From NCBI GenBank assembly GCA_045345765.1, contig CP148265.1:1054001-1118000 (forward strand): DNA of 64,000 nucleotides, in the 5' to 3' direction. The notes beneath the pieces are model-generated. The model did no database searches and was not told the DNA's origin. It worked only from the letters and a program-made list of their open reading frames with translations. Below are positions 34,301-43,383 of the stretch, piece after piece. Source of the stretch: JAOARY01 sp045345765 (GTDB taxonomy: Bacteria > Bacillota > Clostridia > Peptostreptococcales > Peptostreptococcaceae). The position numbers and the translations under genes are program-made. The number at the start of each line of letters is the position of its first letter. Within the stretch, counting starts at the first letter, position 1.

Positions 34301-35381
34301 TTTTTTATATTGATACTTGCATTTAAGTCTCTATCCATTGAATTACCACATTCACAAGTGTATACTCTATCTGATAATTTTAGGTCTTGTTTTACTACAC
34401 CACAAACACAACAGGTTTTGCTTGATGGATAGAATTTATCTATCTTTACAAGTTGTTTTCCTGTTAATTCTGTTTTATATTTAAGCATTTTAGTGAACAT
34501 TCCCCAACCGTTATCAGATACACTTTTACCGAATTTTAATGCTTGGCTCATGCCTTTCATATTAAGGTCTTCGATTGAGATAGCATTATATTTATTAACT
34601 AATTTAGTAGATAGTTTATGCAAAAAATCAAGTCTTGAGTTTTTAATTTTATAATGTATTTTTGCTACTTTAGTTTTTTGTTTGTACCAATTATTTGAAA
34701 ACTTTACCATACGTGATAGTTTTCTTTGTGCTTTAACAAGTTTAGATTCTAACAATCTGAAAAATCTTGGATAATCAGCTCTTTGGTTTTCAGAACTAAC
34801 AAAAAGTTCTTTCATTGAAAAATCTAAACCTACGATGTTATTATTGCTTGGAACTTCAACTATTTCTTTTTCAAATTCAGTTGTGACACTAACAAAATAA
34901 GCACCTGTGGGTACTTGGCTAATAGTAGCAGATAATATTTTATGATTTTGAGGTATTTGTCTATGAAACTTAGTTTTTAATAATCCTAATTTTGGAAACT
35001 TCAGCATATTACCTTCAACTCTTATTGAATTGTTAGTGTTTTTAGTTGCATAAGACTTAGTATTATTTCTTTTAGATTTGAATTTAGGATATTTAGCTCT
35101 TTTTTGAAAAAAGTTTTTAAAAGCAGTATCTAAATTTCTAAGCGTAGATTGAAGAGAAACACTATCCACTTCTTTAAGCCAAGTTAATTCTTTTTTTAAA
35201 GATGTTAATTTTTTAGCTTGATTAACATAAGTAGTTGATTTTTTTCGTTCTTGTATAATTCAATTCTTTGATTAAGATAATTATTGTATACAAATCTAAC
35301 ACAACCAAAAGTCTTATGAATTAAAATTAGTTGTTCTTGATTAGGATATATTCTAAACTTAAAAGCTTTATTGATTTTCAT
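34273..35381 (-). pseudogene. tnpB: TnpB (RNA-guided nuclease of IS605 family), frameshifted
   Basis: The true start is ATG 35381 behind AAAGGAGGTG (protein MKINKAFKFRIYPNQEQ...). After about 47 codons the frame breaks in a run of seven A (35239-35245). One extra A would restore a protein of about 369 residues, the normal TnpB length. The downstream part keeps the RuvC residues: Asp in VGLDFSMKEL, Glu in ISIEDLNMKGM and Asp in SMDRDLNASINIK, plus the zinc finger CCVCG ... CECG. All catalytic residues are therefore intact. The gene is either dead, rescued by slippage on the A-run, or affected by a base-calling error. A 298-residue product could start internally at 35169. Confidence 0.88.
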
Positions 35382-35423
35382 AGATTTTCACACCTCCTTT
35401 ATAATATAATTATATATTATATT

Positions 35424-35635
35424 GAAACTCCTTTGCAAGTTGCATTATCAAAATTAGTTAATACTCTAAAAACTGTTTCTTCAAGATTAATTAGGGAAAA
35501 CATGGTGAATATTCGAAAAAATATTATTGGAAACCAGTATTTTGGAGTAGAAGTTATTGCATTTTAACAACTGGTGGAGCAACAATAGAAATAATCGAAA
35601 AATATATTCGTTCTCAAGCAGGAGTTAAAGACTAA
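35424..35635 (+). pseudogene. tnpA: IS200-type TnpA transposase, 3' remnant with frameshift
   Basis: Only the C-terminal half survives. In one frame LQVALSKLVNTLKTVSSRLIRE matches the helix after the HUH site. A frameshift near 35530 leads to WKPVFWSRSYCILTTGG and ATIEIIEKYIRSQAGVKD, ending at TAA 35635. The last segment carries the helix with the catalytic Tyr of Y1 transposases. The HUH motif and N-terminus are missing, and the tnpB start region lies where they should be. Non-functional. Confidence 0.82.
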
Positions 35636-35689
35636 AACCGTTCCGATTCATCTCCATCCTAAATAGAGGATGGAGTTTTCTCGAAACAT

Positions 35690-35930
35690 AATGATAAAAT
35701 TCCTTTTTTTAATCAGTTGTATTTACGATTATATTTTCGAAAAATTTCGAATTTAACCCGGGCTAAAAATGTCCCATTTGGAATAACGTTATAAACTAGG
35801 GTTCGTTAATTTTTATATAATTATTTTTTAAAAAGGGGCTACCCTTTTAATAATTCTTGTAGTACAATGTGACTGAGAGCGGGGCAAAAACGTTACCACT
35901 CAATTGTTATTATTATAGGAGGCTTTAAAA
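35690..35930 (+). promoter_or_regulatory. Structured leader region of gap
   Basis: This region shows a palindrome TTCGAAA/TTTCGAA (35738-35753), a small hairpin AAAAGGG / CCCTTTT (about 35832-35849) and a GC-richer run (CCCGGGCTAAAAATGTCCC). The CGGG...TGTC spacing is one base short of the CggR operator half-site. No known riboswitch is recognised. It probably holds the promoter and some control of gap. Confidence 0.4.
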
Positions 35931-37208
35931 TTGTCTAATCAAAAAAAATATTTAGGGATTAACGGACTTGGAAGAATAGGAAAACTTGTTTTATGGAATC
36001 AACTTATCAAAAGGCATTTTGATGGTTTTGTAATTAATTTAGGAAGAACTGTTGGTAAAAGCTTTGATGATTTAATTGATTTTGTATTGACTGATTCAAC
36101 TTATGGAGATTTAAACAGATTCATGTACGGCTATACAAAAGATGAGCTTGACATTGAAATCATTGATGAGGCTGGATTTGAATTATCAATAGAAGGTCTT
36201 CATATTAAATTCTTAACACAAGAAAGAAACCCTAAAAATATTAATTGGGCTAAGGAAAATGTTGATATCGTTGTTGATTGTACTGGGGTTTATTTAGATC
36301 CTAAAAAAGACAGCAATGATAAAAAGGGAAGTGTAAGAGGTCATTTAGATTCAGGCGCTAAGAAAGTAATAGTAAGTGCTCCATTTAAAATCAAGGGTGA
36401 AAAATTAAATATGCCAGATGATTCAACTATGATTGTATATGGTGTAAATCATGATACTTATGATAATACTAAACATAATTTGATATCAGCAGCATCTTGT
36501 ACTACAACTGCTTTATCTCATATGATGAAACCTTTGCTTGATAATATCGAAACATCAAGAATACTTACAGCTTCAATGTCTACAATACATGCAGCCACAA
36601 ATAATCAAAATATATTAGACGCAATGCCAAAAGAAGGTGCTGGCGATTTAAGAAAGAGTCGTTCTGCACTTAATAATATAATAGTTACATCAACAGGTGC
36701 AGCTAAGGCTTTAGAATTTATCTTGCCTGAAATCAGTTCTATTGGATTTATGGCAGATTCAGTTAGAGTTCCTACTAATACCGTATCTTTAGTAACTCTT
36801 AATTTAACATTTAGATCTAGTATAGGAAAAAGCGGTTGTCCTGTTATCAATAAAGAGTTTATAAATAATATCTATAAAAAAGCTAGCAAAAATGGACAAA
36901 AAGGATATTTACATTATAGCGATAAGCAAAATGTATCTTCTGATTTAAGAGGTAAAAGATCTCTTGCTGTTATCGAAGGTGTTGAAACAAGTACAAAAAC
37001 AGGTTTCTTACCTTTGGCTAAAGAATCCATATATAATATGGGGGCTGTTGGTGATTTAATGCTTCCAGTTACACACGCTAAGATATTTGGATGGTATGAT
37101 AATGAGTTTGGAAGTTATGTAACTTCTTTAACAAACATAATCTTACATGTTGATGAAAATTTAAGCAACAATAAAAACATCAAAAAAGAAGAAGTTTTAA
37201 ATAAATAA
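35931..37208 (+). CDS. gap: Glyceraldehyde-3-phosphate dehydrogenase, long form
   Basis: 425 residues against about 335 for common GAPDH; TTG start behind AGGAGG. NAD-binding motif GINGLGRIGKL, catalytic Cys190 in SAASCTTTALSHMM, C-terminal WYDNEFGSYVTSL. The catalytic Cys is about 40 residues further in than usual because of insertions in the N-terminal Rossmann part (LNRFMYGYTKDELDIEI and the VYLDPKKDSNDKKGS loop). It lacks the SNASCTTNCLAP form of the motif. It should oxidise GAP to 1,3-bisphosphoglycerate, but the divergence leaves room for another aldehyde substrate or regulatory role. It stands alone, without pgk or tpi, between an IS remnant and the second RiPP region. Confidence 0.87.
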   Translation: MSNQKKYLGINGLGRIGKLVLWNQLIKRHFDGFVINLGRTVGKSFDDLIDFVLTDSTYGDLNRFMYGYTKDELDIEIIDEAGFELSIEGLHIKFLTQERNPKNINWAKENVDIVVDCTGVYLDPKKDSNDKKGSVRGHLDSGAKKVIVSAPFKIKGEKLNMPDDSTMIVYGVNHDTYDNTKHNLISAASCTTTALSHMMKPLLDNIETSRILTASMSTIHAATNNQNILDAMPKEGAGDLRKSRSALNNIIVTSTGAAKALEFILPEISSIGFMADSVRVPTNTVSLVTLNLTFRSSIGKSGCPVINKEFINNIYKKASKNGQKGYLHYSDKQNVSSDLRGKRSLAVIEGVETSTKTGFLPLAKESIYNMGAVGDLMLPVTHAKIFGWYDNEFGSYVTSLTNIILHVDENLSNNKNIKKEEVLNK

Positions 37209-37552
37209 TAATATTAAAATATTTATAAACAAAAATTATATTAAAAAATAAAAAGTTTTAAATAAACAATAATAATTTATAAGCATTATCTATAAACTTT
37301 GTTTATAAATAATTATATAAATTTAGTTAATTATTAAGCTTAGGCTTACTAATTATAGTATTCCTAATAAATTTAAATAAAGTAATGATTAAAAAGTTTA
37401 AAAGTTTTTTGAGGAAAAAGGGGTAGTTAAAGAAATTAAAATTTTGATTTCTTTAACTACCCCTTTTTCGTTTTTATTTTAAACTAATAATTTAATCTTT
37501 GAAATAATTGAAAATCTCCACGAATTAATTTTTGTGATTATCAAGTGATTAA
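37209..37552. other. Intergenic region between gap and the convergent operon
   Basis: About 340 bases of AT-rich sequence with one strong bidirectional terminator (listed). No gene supported. Confidence 0.6.
37415..37469. terminator. Strong bidirectional terminator
   Basis: A stem of over 20 bp (AAAAAGGGGTAGTTAAAGAA pairing with its mirror) with a 10-base loop and flanking A/T-runs. It marks the end of the exporter operon on the minus strand and of gap on the plus strand. Confidence 0.93.
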
Positions 37553-38734
37553 TTATCTACATCTCTGTATTTTTTTGCATAAATATATTAAATAAATATA
37601 AATGCTAATTAATATGATAAAACAAATATTTATTATCTTATGATATGAAATTAAATTGCTTATGAATTTATCATCCATAAAAATTCCACTTAATTTAAAA
37701 TTCGAAAATCCAAATTCCATAATCGAAAATTCCTTATCATAAAAAATATCAAATCTTAAACTATGTCTAAATAAATATAGTAATGAAGCTAAAATAAATA
37801 TCAACCCAACAATTTTTATTAAAACTTTAAAAACTTTCAATTTATTTAATTTTATTAAGTCCTTAAAATAATAATTCTCATTAAAATAAGTAAATTTCTT
37901 TCTTATAATATCTAATTTTGATTTCAGTTCCTTATAAAAACACATAAAAGAAGCTATTAAAAACAAAAATATAAATATCTTTATTTTTAAATTCATCATT
38001 TTAATATAAAAGCCTATATTAAAATAAGAAATATCATTACTATCTAATTTTAAATAGTTTAGAATTTCATTAGCTTTATTTGTTATAGAACTTTCCTTAT
38101 CATTTAAAATAAGCATATTATCAATATTGTTATCATCAAGAATCTGATTTGATAGACTATAAGGAATATATACATAATAATCTTCATTCTCATATTCCTT
38201 ATTTAATATACTACTACTGACACCTATTATCTTAAATTCATAATTATTTATCTTTATATTAGTGCCTAAAATATCTAATGAACCAAAGAATTTATATGCT
38301 AAATTTTTATTTACAACACATAGATATTTTTTATCATAAAATTCATCTTTTAAAAAGAATCTACCGTTTAATATATTTAATTTTCTTATATATGAATTAT
38401 TCGGATTTGTTGAAATTACATTGGCTTTAAACTTATTAGAAATAAATTCCACCTCTAATATATCATTTCTTTGATAAGTAAAATCCTTTATATTATATTT
38501 TTTTAAATTCATTATACTATCATAATTTATATTAGTATTTGATTTTAAATATAGCAAATTACTATCTTTATAATCTATTTTTTTTAAAATATATGATGAA
38601 ACTACATAAATAAATAAAAATAAAATTATTAAAATCAGTGCTTTTCTCTTATTTTTATCACATTTATATCTTTTTTGGTCTAAAAACTTCGTTTTTTTTA
38701 TTTTATTCCTCGTATCTGAAATTTTTTCTAGCAT
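37553..38734 (-). CDS. MacB/FtsX-like ABC permease subunit, divergent
   Basis: 393 residues. One N-terminal membrane helix (about 31-51), a large extracytoplasmic domain resembling the MacB periplasmic core (LNGRFFLKDEFYDKKYLCVVNKNLAYKFFG, read in parts; IIGVSSSIL), then three membrane helices. This is the MacB topology, but the sequence is very divergent. It lies nine bases behind an HlyD/MacA-like adaptor gene, and together they look like a MacAB-type export pair. The ATPase subunit that such permeases need is missing from the window. It is last in its operon. Function in peptide export or immunity is inferred from position. Confidence 0.65.
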   Translation of the reverse strand: MLEKISDTRNKIKKTKFLDQKRYKCDKNKRKALILIILFLFIYVVSSYILKKIDYKDSNLLYLKSNTNINYDSIMNLKKYNIKDFTYQRNDILEVEFISNKFKANVISTNPNNSYIRKLNILNGRFFLKDEFYDKKYLCVVNKNLAYKFFGSLDILGTNIKINNYEFKIIGVSSSILNKEYENEDYYVYIPYSLSNQILDDNNIDNMLILNDKESSITNKANEILNYLKLDSNDISYFNIGFYIKMMNLKIKIFIFLFLIASFMCFYKELKSKLDIIRKKFTYFNENYYFKDLIKLNKLKVFKVLIKIVGLIFILASLLYLFRHSLRFDIFYDKEFSIMEFGFSNFKLSGIFMDDKFISNLISYHKIINICFIILISIYIYLIYLCKKIQRCR

Positions 38735-38742
38735 ATATACAC

Positions 38743-39978
38743 CTAACTTTCTTCCATGATATATACTTCTTCATTTTCTTTTACTATAGAATTTGAACTT
38801 TTTATAATTTTTCCGTCCATATTATTTCTAGGTTTTAAAGCTATATAATCATCATTTCTATCTAATATAAATACTTTTAGCTTAGTTGTTTTATATTTTT
38901 TTGATATTATATTCTCTTCCTTATTGATTTTTAGAATATAATAATTCTTTCCATCATATTTTAAAGCTGATGAAGGAACTATATAGTCATAATACGGACT
39001 TTCATCCTTAACTTCAAGATTTACAACTTGCTTGTTTATATCATGTGTTGAACTAAATTCTACTTTTACTTCTTTTGTATTATTTATATCTCCCATATTA
39101 CTTATAGATATTACTTTACCTTTTTGTATTTTATTTTGTTTCAAAAAATAAGATATGTTTACTTCATCACCTATATTAACCAATTTCACTTCATCTTCAT
39201 CAAGTAAAAAATTTGCTTCATAAGTATTTTTCTTATCATTTGTTCTTATCTCTATTATTGGCTCATTTGTATTAACCATCTGTCCTTTAGATACATATAT
39301 TTTTTGTAATTTAGTGTCTTCCTTCGCTATTATCATACTATCTTCTTGTATCTCTTTTTGCAGTTCCTCTATTTTTAACATATACGATAAGGAATTTAAT
39401 TCACATTCCTTTATATTATAATCTAGTTCTATATTTTCCTTTTTATAATCTTTTCTTTCTTTTTCTAATTCTAAAGATGTATTTTTTATCTCTTCTTTCA
39501 AATTTTCAAACATATCTTTTGATATCGCATCATTATCATATAATATTTTATTCTTTTCTATGTCTTGCTTTAATTTACTTATTTTATTTTCTAAAATTTT
39601 TATATTTGGATCTTCTTTAATATTTTCTTCTTTTAAACTTACATATTTCTTTTTATCATTTTGACATCTTTCATATTCTATTTTCAAATTTTTTAATTCA
39701 TAAATTCTATCATCACTTTCAAATTCTAAAATAATATCACCTTTTTTAATATCTTGATTATCTTTAAAGTTGATTTTTTTTACAATTTTATCCTTATTTG
39801 AATATATGATTTTAGATTCTAAAGAATTACAAACAGCTTGTTCTTTTAACTCTTTTTTTATCGTTCCAGACCTAAATTCACAAACTTTCACATTCGGAAT
39901 CATAAGATTATAAACTGTATTTGAAACAAATGTAAGTATGATAACAATTATAAAAAATAAAAAACCTAATTTCTTCAA
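38743..39978 (-). CDS. HlyD/MacA-like membrane fusion (adaptor) protein
   Basis: 411 residues. An N-terminal membrane helix (about 5-25) is followed by a lipoyl-like half (KIIYSNKDKIVKKINFKDNQDIKKGDIILEF), a long Lys/Glu-rich coiled coil (about 90-215) and the second lipoyl half (KIYVSKGQMVNTNEPIIEI) with a beta-barrel C-terminal part. This is the usual adaptor design. In Gram-positives such proteins partner MacB-type permeases in export or antimicrobial-peptide systems. It is coupled to the permease gene (8-base gap) and follows the sugar-type permeases by 24 bases. Confidence 0.82.
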   Translation of the reverse strand: MKKLGFLFFIIVIILTFVSNTVYNLMIPNVKVCEFRSGTIKKELKEQAVCNSLESKIIYSNKDKIVKKINFKDNQDIKKGDIILEFESDDRIYELKNLKIEYERCQNDKKKYVSLKEENIKEDPNIKILENKISKLKQDIEKNKILYDNDAISKDMFENLKEEIKNTSLELEKERKDYKKENIELDYNIKECELNSLSYMLKIEELQKEIQEDSMIIAKEDTKLQKIYVSKGQMVNTNEPIIEIRTNDKKNTYEANFLLDEDEVKLVNIGDEVNISYFLKQNKIQKGKVISISNMGDINNTKEVKVEFSSTHDINKQVVNLEVKDESPYYDYIVPSSALKYDGKNYYILKINKEENIISKKYKTTKLKVFILDRNDDYIALKPRNNMDGKIIKSSNSIVKENEEVYIMEES

Positions 39979-40001
39979 AATTCACACCAACCTTAATAAT
40001 A

Positions 40002-40844
40002 TTATTGTTTTAAACCAGACATTGTAATCCCTTTTATAAAATATTTTTGAAGATACAAAAATATTATAATCGCAGGTATCATATAAAATGATGATGCTGC
40101 AAATATTAAAGAAGGATCTTTATTTGATATACTCGATAAAAAAACTGAAAGCGGAAGTTTTTCTTTGCTTTGCAAGAATATAAGTGGCTGTTCTACCATA
40201 TTCCAGTATTCTATAAACATTATTATAAATAGAGAAATAATCCCACCCTTTATCATTGGTAATACTATATTAAAGCAAATATTAAGTTCACTTGCACCTT
40301 CTATTTTAGCTGATTCTATATATGAATTTGGAATTGCCGTTATGAATACTCTTAATAAAAAGGTTCCAAGTGGATTAAATATTGCAGGGAGTACTATAGC
40401 AAAATAACTATCCATCAAATTTAATTTATTTATTATTATAAAATTAGGCACGCATACAACTTGATATGGCATAAGCATTACTATTACATATATAAAAAAT
40501 ATACTATCTGTAATTTTATTATTTATTCTAAAAAGAGCATAAGATGTTATAAAAGAAAACAATATATTAAAAAACACAATAGGTAGTACATATTTAATTG
40601 CATTCCAAAATAAATTTAAATATGTAGGATTTTTTATTAATATATTAAAATATTGACTTAAACTTATTCGCTTTGGTATAAATCTTATAAATAAAAACTC
40701 ATTCCCTAAATTATTATAATTATTTTTTATTTCAAAAATAGACATAAAAGAATTTGTAATCGTTAATACAAGAGGAAAAATAAAAATTATACTAAATATT
40801 ATACATATGATATGATTAATTTTTATTTTTTTTAATAAAAACAT
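40002..40844 (-). CDS. Sugar-type ABC permease, MalG/UgpE-like
   Basis: 280 residues from ATG 40844; chosen over an upstream ATG at 40865 because AGGAGGGG is then well placed. Six membrane helices. The EAA-loop that docks the ATPase is IESAKIEGASELNICFNIVLPMIKG. It pairs with the upstream permease, whose 3' end it overlaps by 29 bases. Family CUT1-type, usually for oligosaccharides or glycerol-phosphate. No ATPase is encoded nearby. CUT1 systems in Firmicutes often share a common MsmX-type ATPase, so this one may do so too. Confidence 0.85.
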   Translation of the reverse strand: MFLLKKIKINHIICIIFSIIFIFPLVLTITNSFMSIFEIKNNYNNLGNEFLFIRFIPKRISLSQYFNILIKNPTYLNLFWNAIKYVLPIVFFNILFSFITSYALFRINNKITDSIFFIYVIVMLMPYQVVCVPNFIIINKLNLMDSYFAIVLPAIFNPLGTFLLRVFITAIPNSYIESAKIEGASELNICFNIVLPMIKGGIISLFIIMFIEYWNMVEQPLIFLQSKEKLPLSVFLSSISNKDPSLIFAASSFYMIPAIIIFLYLQKYFIKGITMSGLKQ

Positions 40845-41718
40845 TTTTTCCCCTCCTAAAATCATATATTTTTTCTAATAACTTGTTTTCAAAATAAAAG
40901 AACATAAAAACAAAACTACCTATTAGTACAGTTACTATGTTTGATGCACTAACTAATTTTTCATAATTTAAGGATGTAAATGTATTATTCAAAAAATGCT
41001 GTATCATATATGTATTTTGTGATGGATATGATCCAAATATTAAATATATCTCTCTAAATATTTTAAAAGAATTTATAACAGACATTAAAAATACCAATAA
41101 TAGAGTAGGAATTAAATATATAATTGTTATATATCTAAATTCATCTAATTTACTCGCTCCTTCCAAAAAAGCATATTCTTTATATTCCTTTGGAATCATC
41201 AGAAGTCCACCCATAAAAAGAACTACATTATAACCAATATTTTTCCACAAATATATTATTATTATTGCAATCAAAGAATATGAAGAATTAAACCAGTCTA
41301 TTTTTATTGTATGGAAAACACTCAAAAAATTATTTAAAAAACCATTTAACGAAAAGAATTGTTTGAAGAAAAATACCAAAGAACCAGAAGGTATAGCCAT
41401 TGGTATCAAAAATAAAACCAAATATACATTCCTTGATCTTTTATCCATATCATATATAGATAGTGCTAACAAAAGTGGCACTATTATAATTAGAGGCATT
41501 GATATCAATAAAAAATAAGAAGTATTTTTTATAGCTCTTAAAAAAGGGATATTTGAAAGTATATCCCTTATATTTTTTAAGCCTACAAAATTATATGAAT
41601 TTGTACTATCTAAAAATACTGATGGTATAGACATCAAAAAAGGGATTAAGTAAAAGATAAAAAAGCCTAAAATACCTGGTATTAGCATATATAATAATAT
41701 CTTTTTATCCTTATCCAT
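40816..41718 (-). CDS. Sugar-type ABC permease, MalF/UgpA-like
   Basis: 300 residues with six membrane helices. The EAA-like motif is PKEYKEYAFLEGASKLDEFRYITIIYLIP. The N-terminal lines (LLYMLIPGILGFFIFYLIPF) are classic for CUT1 permeases. It forms a heterodimer with the next permease and would take substrate from the binding protein encoded just upstream. Its presence between a RiPP exporter and a MacAB-like pair is unusual. Confidence 0.85.
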   Translation of the reverse strand: MDKDKKILLYMLIPGILGFFIFYLIPFLMSIPSVFLDSTNSYNFVGLKNIRDILSNIPFLRAIKNTSYFLLISMPLIIIVPLLLALSIYDMDKRSRNVYLVLFLIPMAIPSGSLVFFFKQFFSLNGFLNNFLSVFHTIKIDWFNSSYSLIAIIIIYLWKNIGYNVVLFMGGLLMIPKEYKEYAFLEGASKLDEFRYITIIYLIPTLLLVFLMSVINSFKIFREIYLIFGSYPSQNTYMIQHFLNNTFTSLNYEKLVSASNIVTVLIGSFVFMFFYFENKLLEKIYDFRRGKNVFIKKNKN

Positions 41719-41835
41719 CTATTTCACTCCTATTTTTTATAATCATTTTTAAATTTTGCAATATTTAATTTTAAAATAAATTATTTAAACTACATTTTTT
41801 TAATAATTATTTTAATAAAAACTTTAAATATAATA

Positions 41836-43146
41836 TTATTCTTGTAAATAAGTATCTACTTTCATACTTATTCCATTTATAACATCTTCTTTATCTTTCT
41901 TATCATCTATAAAAGCTTTTACTTCTTCTTTTACAATATTATCAATATTATAATCTTTAAAATGATAAGTATTTATTTGTTCACTAAAATCTGATATTTT
42001 TGCAATGTATTCATCGCAAATCTTATCAACATCATCATTAAGAGGCATACCATTTTCATTTGCATCATTTAGCATCTGTCTTATTTGTTCCTTATACCCA
42101 TTATTAAGTGCTTTTTTATTTATAGGGAATATTCCTGGTGAACTTTGAGATTCTTCACTTATCATGAATTTTATAAAATCCCATGCTAATTCTTTATTAT
42201 TCGAATTTTCATTTATAGCATATGAATGAATTACATCAAAATATACTTTATTATCACAATCTTTAATAGGATTCATATCCACAAAATCATCATTAAAACC
42301 AAAATAAGGCATAAGTAGATCTTGTGTCCATATTGAATCATATTTAAAATACTTTAAGTAATTTTCTTCACCCATATCATCTGCATCTATAAGTAAATTT
42401 TCTTTTTTTAACATATCTATATTATCTAATATATTTTTAAATTCGTCTGAATTAAAATTAGATTTTTTTGCATCTAAATCTACTAATTTTGTATAATTTT
42501 CTTCATATAAAATATTAAATAAATCATATGGATTATCGTATATATATATACCTTTTTCATCTTTATCTTTAAGATTTTCATATCCTAAGTCTATAAAATT
42601 AGATACTTTATAGTTGTCTATATCATTAGAAAAATTCTTATTAACTCCACCGATATAAGCCATATAATCAATCGGCATCATATACAATTTAGAATCTACC
42701 TTCAACGAATCTAATATTTTACTATAATATTCATCTTTTTTAAATTCATTATCATTTTCCATAAGCTTTGATAAATCAGCTAAGTAAGAACTACTCGCAT
42801 ATTTATAATAAGGGAGTACATCCATATTTATAATATCACTACCTTTTTTGGCTATAAACATAGTATTTATATTTTTTATATAATCTCTAGGTGAATTATC
42901 CGCGCTATACTCTTTCTCATTACTAACTTCCATTGTCAAGTCATTAGCAAATGTAACTATATTTATTTTCACATCTGGATTTTGTTTTTGATATTCCTTT
43001 GCAATCTCTTCTAAATATGTATTTTTAGCATACGTAGATATTTCTAATTCATTTCCTACTTCGGTACCACTCTCATCTTTTTTACAGCCAACAAATGATG
43101 AGCAAATCAAAAAAATAGTAATAACTAATAATAAAATCTTTTTCAT
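41836..43146 (-). CDS. Extracellular solute-binding lipoprotein (family 1 / UgpB-like)
   Basis: 436 residues. The lipoprotein signal ends in SFVGC (Cys21). The mature region begins EVGNELEISTYAKNTYLEEIAKEYQKQNPDVKINI, the usual family-1 opening, and continues with LAWDFIKFMISEESQ near the C-terminus, a common signature. It would deliver a carbohydrate, peptide or glycoside to the two permeases. It is the first gene of the five-gene operon, behind its own promoter and two palindromes. The ligand is unknown. Confidence 0.85.
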   Translation of the reverse strand: MKKILLLVITIFLICSSFVGCKKDESGTEVGNELEISTYAKNTYLEEIAKEYQKQNPDVKINIVTFANDLTMEVSNEKEYSADNSPRDYIKNINTMFIAKKGSDIINMDVLPYYKYASSSYLADLSKLMENDNEFKKDEYYSKILDSLKVDSKLYMMPIDYMAYIGGVNKNFSNDIDNYKVSNFIDLGYENLKDKDEKGIYIYDNPYDLFNILYEENYTKLVDLDAKKSNFNSDEFKNILDNIDMLKKENLLIDADDMGEENYLKYFKYDSIWTQDLLMPYFGFNDDFVDMNPIKDCDNKVYFDVIHSYAINENSNNKELAWDFIKFMISEESQSSPGIFPINKKALNNGYKEQIRQMLNDANENGMPLNDDVDKICDEYIAKISDFSEQINTYHFKDYNIDNIVKEEVKAFIDDKKDKEDVINGISMKVDTYLQE

Positions 43147-43186
43147 TTTTACCCCTCCTAAAGTTTAACCTATTGGTTTATTTATT

Positions 43187-43209
43187 CTTATAAAAAAATT
43201 TTTCATAAG
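43187..43209 (-). promoter_or_regulatory. Palindromic operator 1 upstream of the binding-protein operon
   Basis: A 23-base inverted repeat (CTTAT-A-AAAAA / TTTTT-C-ATAAG, one mismatch pair). It shares the core TATnAAAAAnTTTTTnATA with a second site 51 bases away. It lies in the leader between promoter and start codon. Confidence 0.6.
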
Positions 43210-43237
43210 ACCTAATAACAAAAACATATTTGTTTTC

Positions 43238-43258
43238 ATATGAAAAAATTTTTCATAT
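43238..43258 (-). promoter_or_regulatory. Palindromic operator 2 upstream of the binding-protein operon
   Basis: A 21-base palindrome: ATATGAAAAA / TTTTTCATAT around one central base. It is placed just after the predicted transcription start, a position suited to a repressor. Confidence 0.65.
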
Positions 43259-43274
43259 AGAACTTTTCAAAGAA

Positions 43275-43303
43275 ATTTTACCATATAATTATTTTAAATA
43301 CAA
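43275..43303 (-). promoter_or_regulatory. Promoter of the binding-protein/exporter operon
   Basis: Minus strand: TTGTAT, 17-base spacer ending ATATGG, TAAAAT. The predicted start is near 43268, just before the two palindromes. The TGG-TAAAAT element is the same as at the four-peptide operon. Confidence 0.7.
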
Positions 43304-43349
43304 TAAAATCAAAATTTTGGTTCAATCGTCCTAATTTTATCATGTATTT

Positions 43350-43383
43350 AAAAAAGCATAATATAATATATATTATATTATGC
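43350..43383 (-). terminator. Terminator of the RiPP precursor-maturase-exporter unit
   Basis: A perfect 28-base palindrome (GCATAATATAATAT and mirror) that includes the ABC exporter's stop codon. Minus-strand readout continues with TTTTTT. It separates the RiPP unit from the binding-protein operon. Confidence 0.85.

Larger units (their letters stand above)
34141..35680. mobile_element. Decayed IS200/IS605-type element
   Basis: It contains a minus-strand tnpB and a divergent plus-strand tnpA remnant, the IS605 arrangement. The right end has a hairpin GCTCCCCCA / TGAGGGGGC (about 34166-34199) and further GC-richer sequence (GCTCTACGGGTAAGCCCTACC) typical of the RE/omega-RNA of this family. 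The left end has a perfect hairpin CTCCATCCT / AGGATGGAG (35652-35675). Both genes carry frameshifts and tnpA lacks its 5' part, so it cannot move by itself. Exact ends are not determined. It inserted between the peptide cluster and gap. Confidence 0.8.

Noticed and set aside
34273..35381. TnpB-like gene as a Cas12 effector
   Set aside because: Length about 369 residues, IS605-type ends and a tnpA remnant beside it, with no CRISPR array or cas1/cas2.
35690..35930. Known riboswitch or T-box before gap
   Set aside because: No conserved core of a riboswitch class or T-box (AGGGTGGNACCGCG-type) sequence could be found. The CggR-like half-site has wrong spacing.
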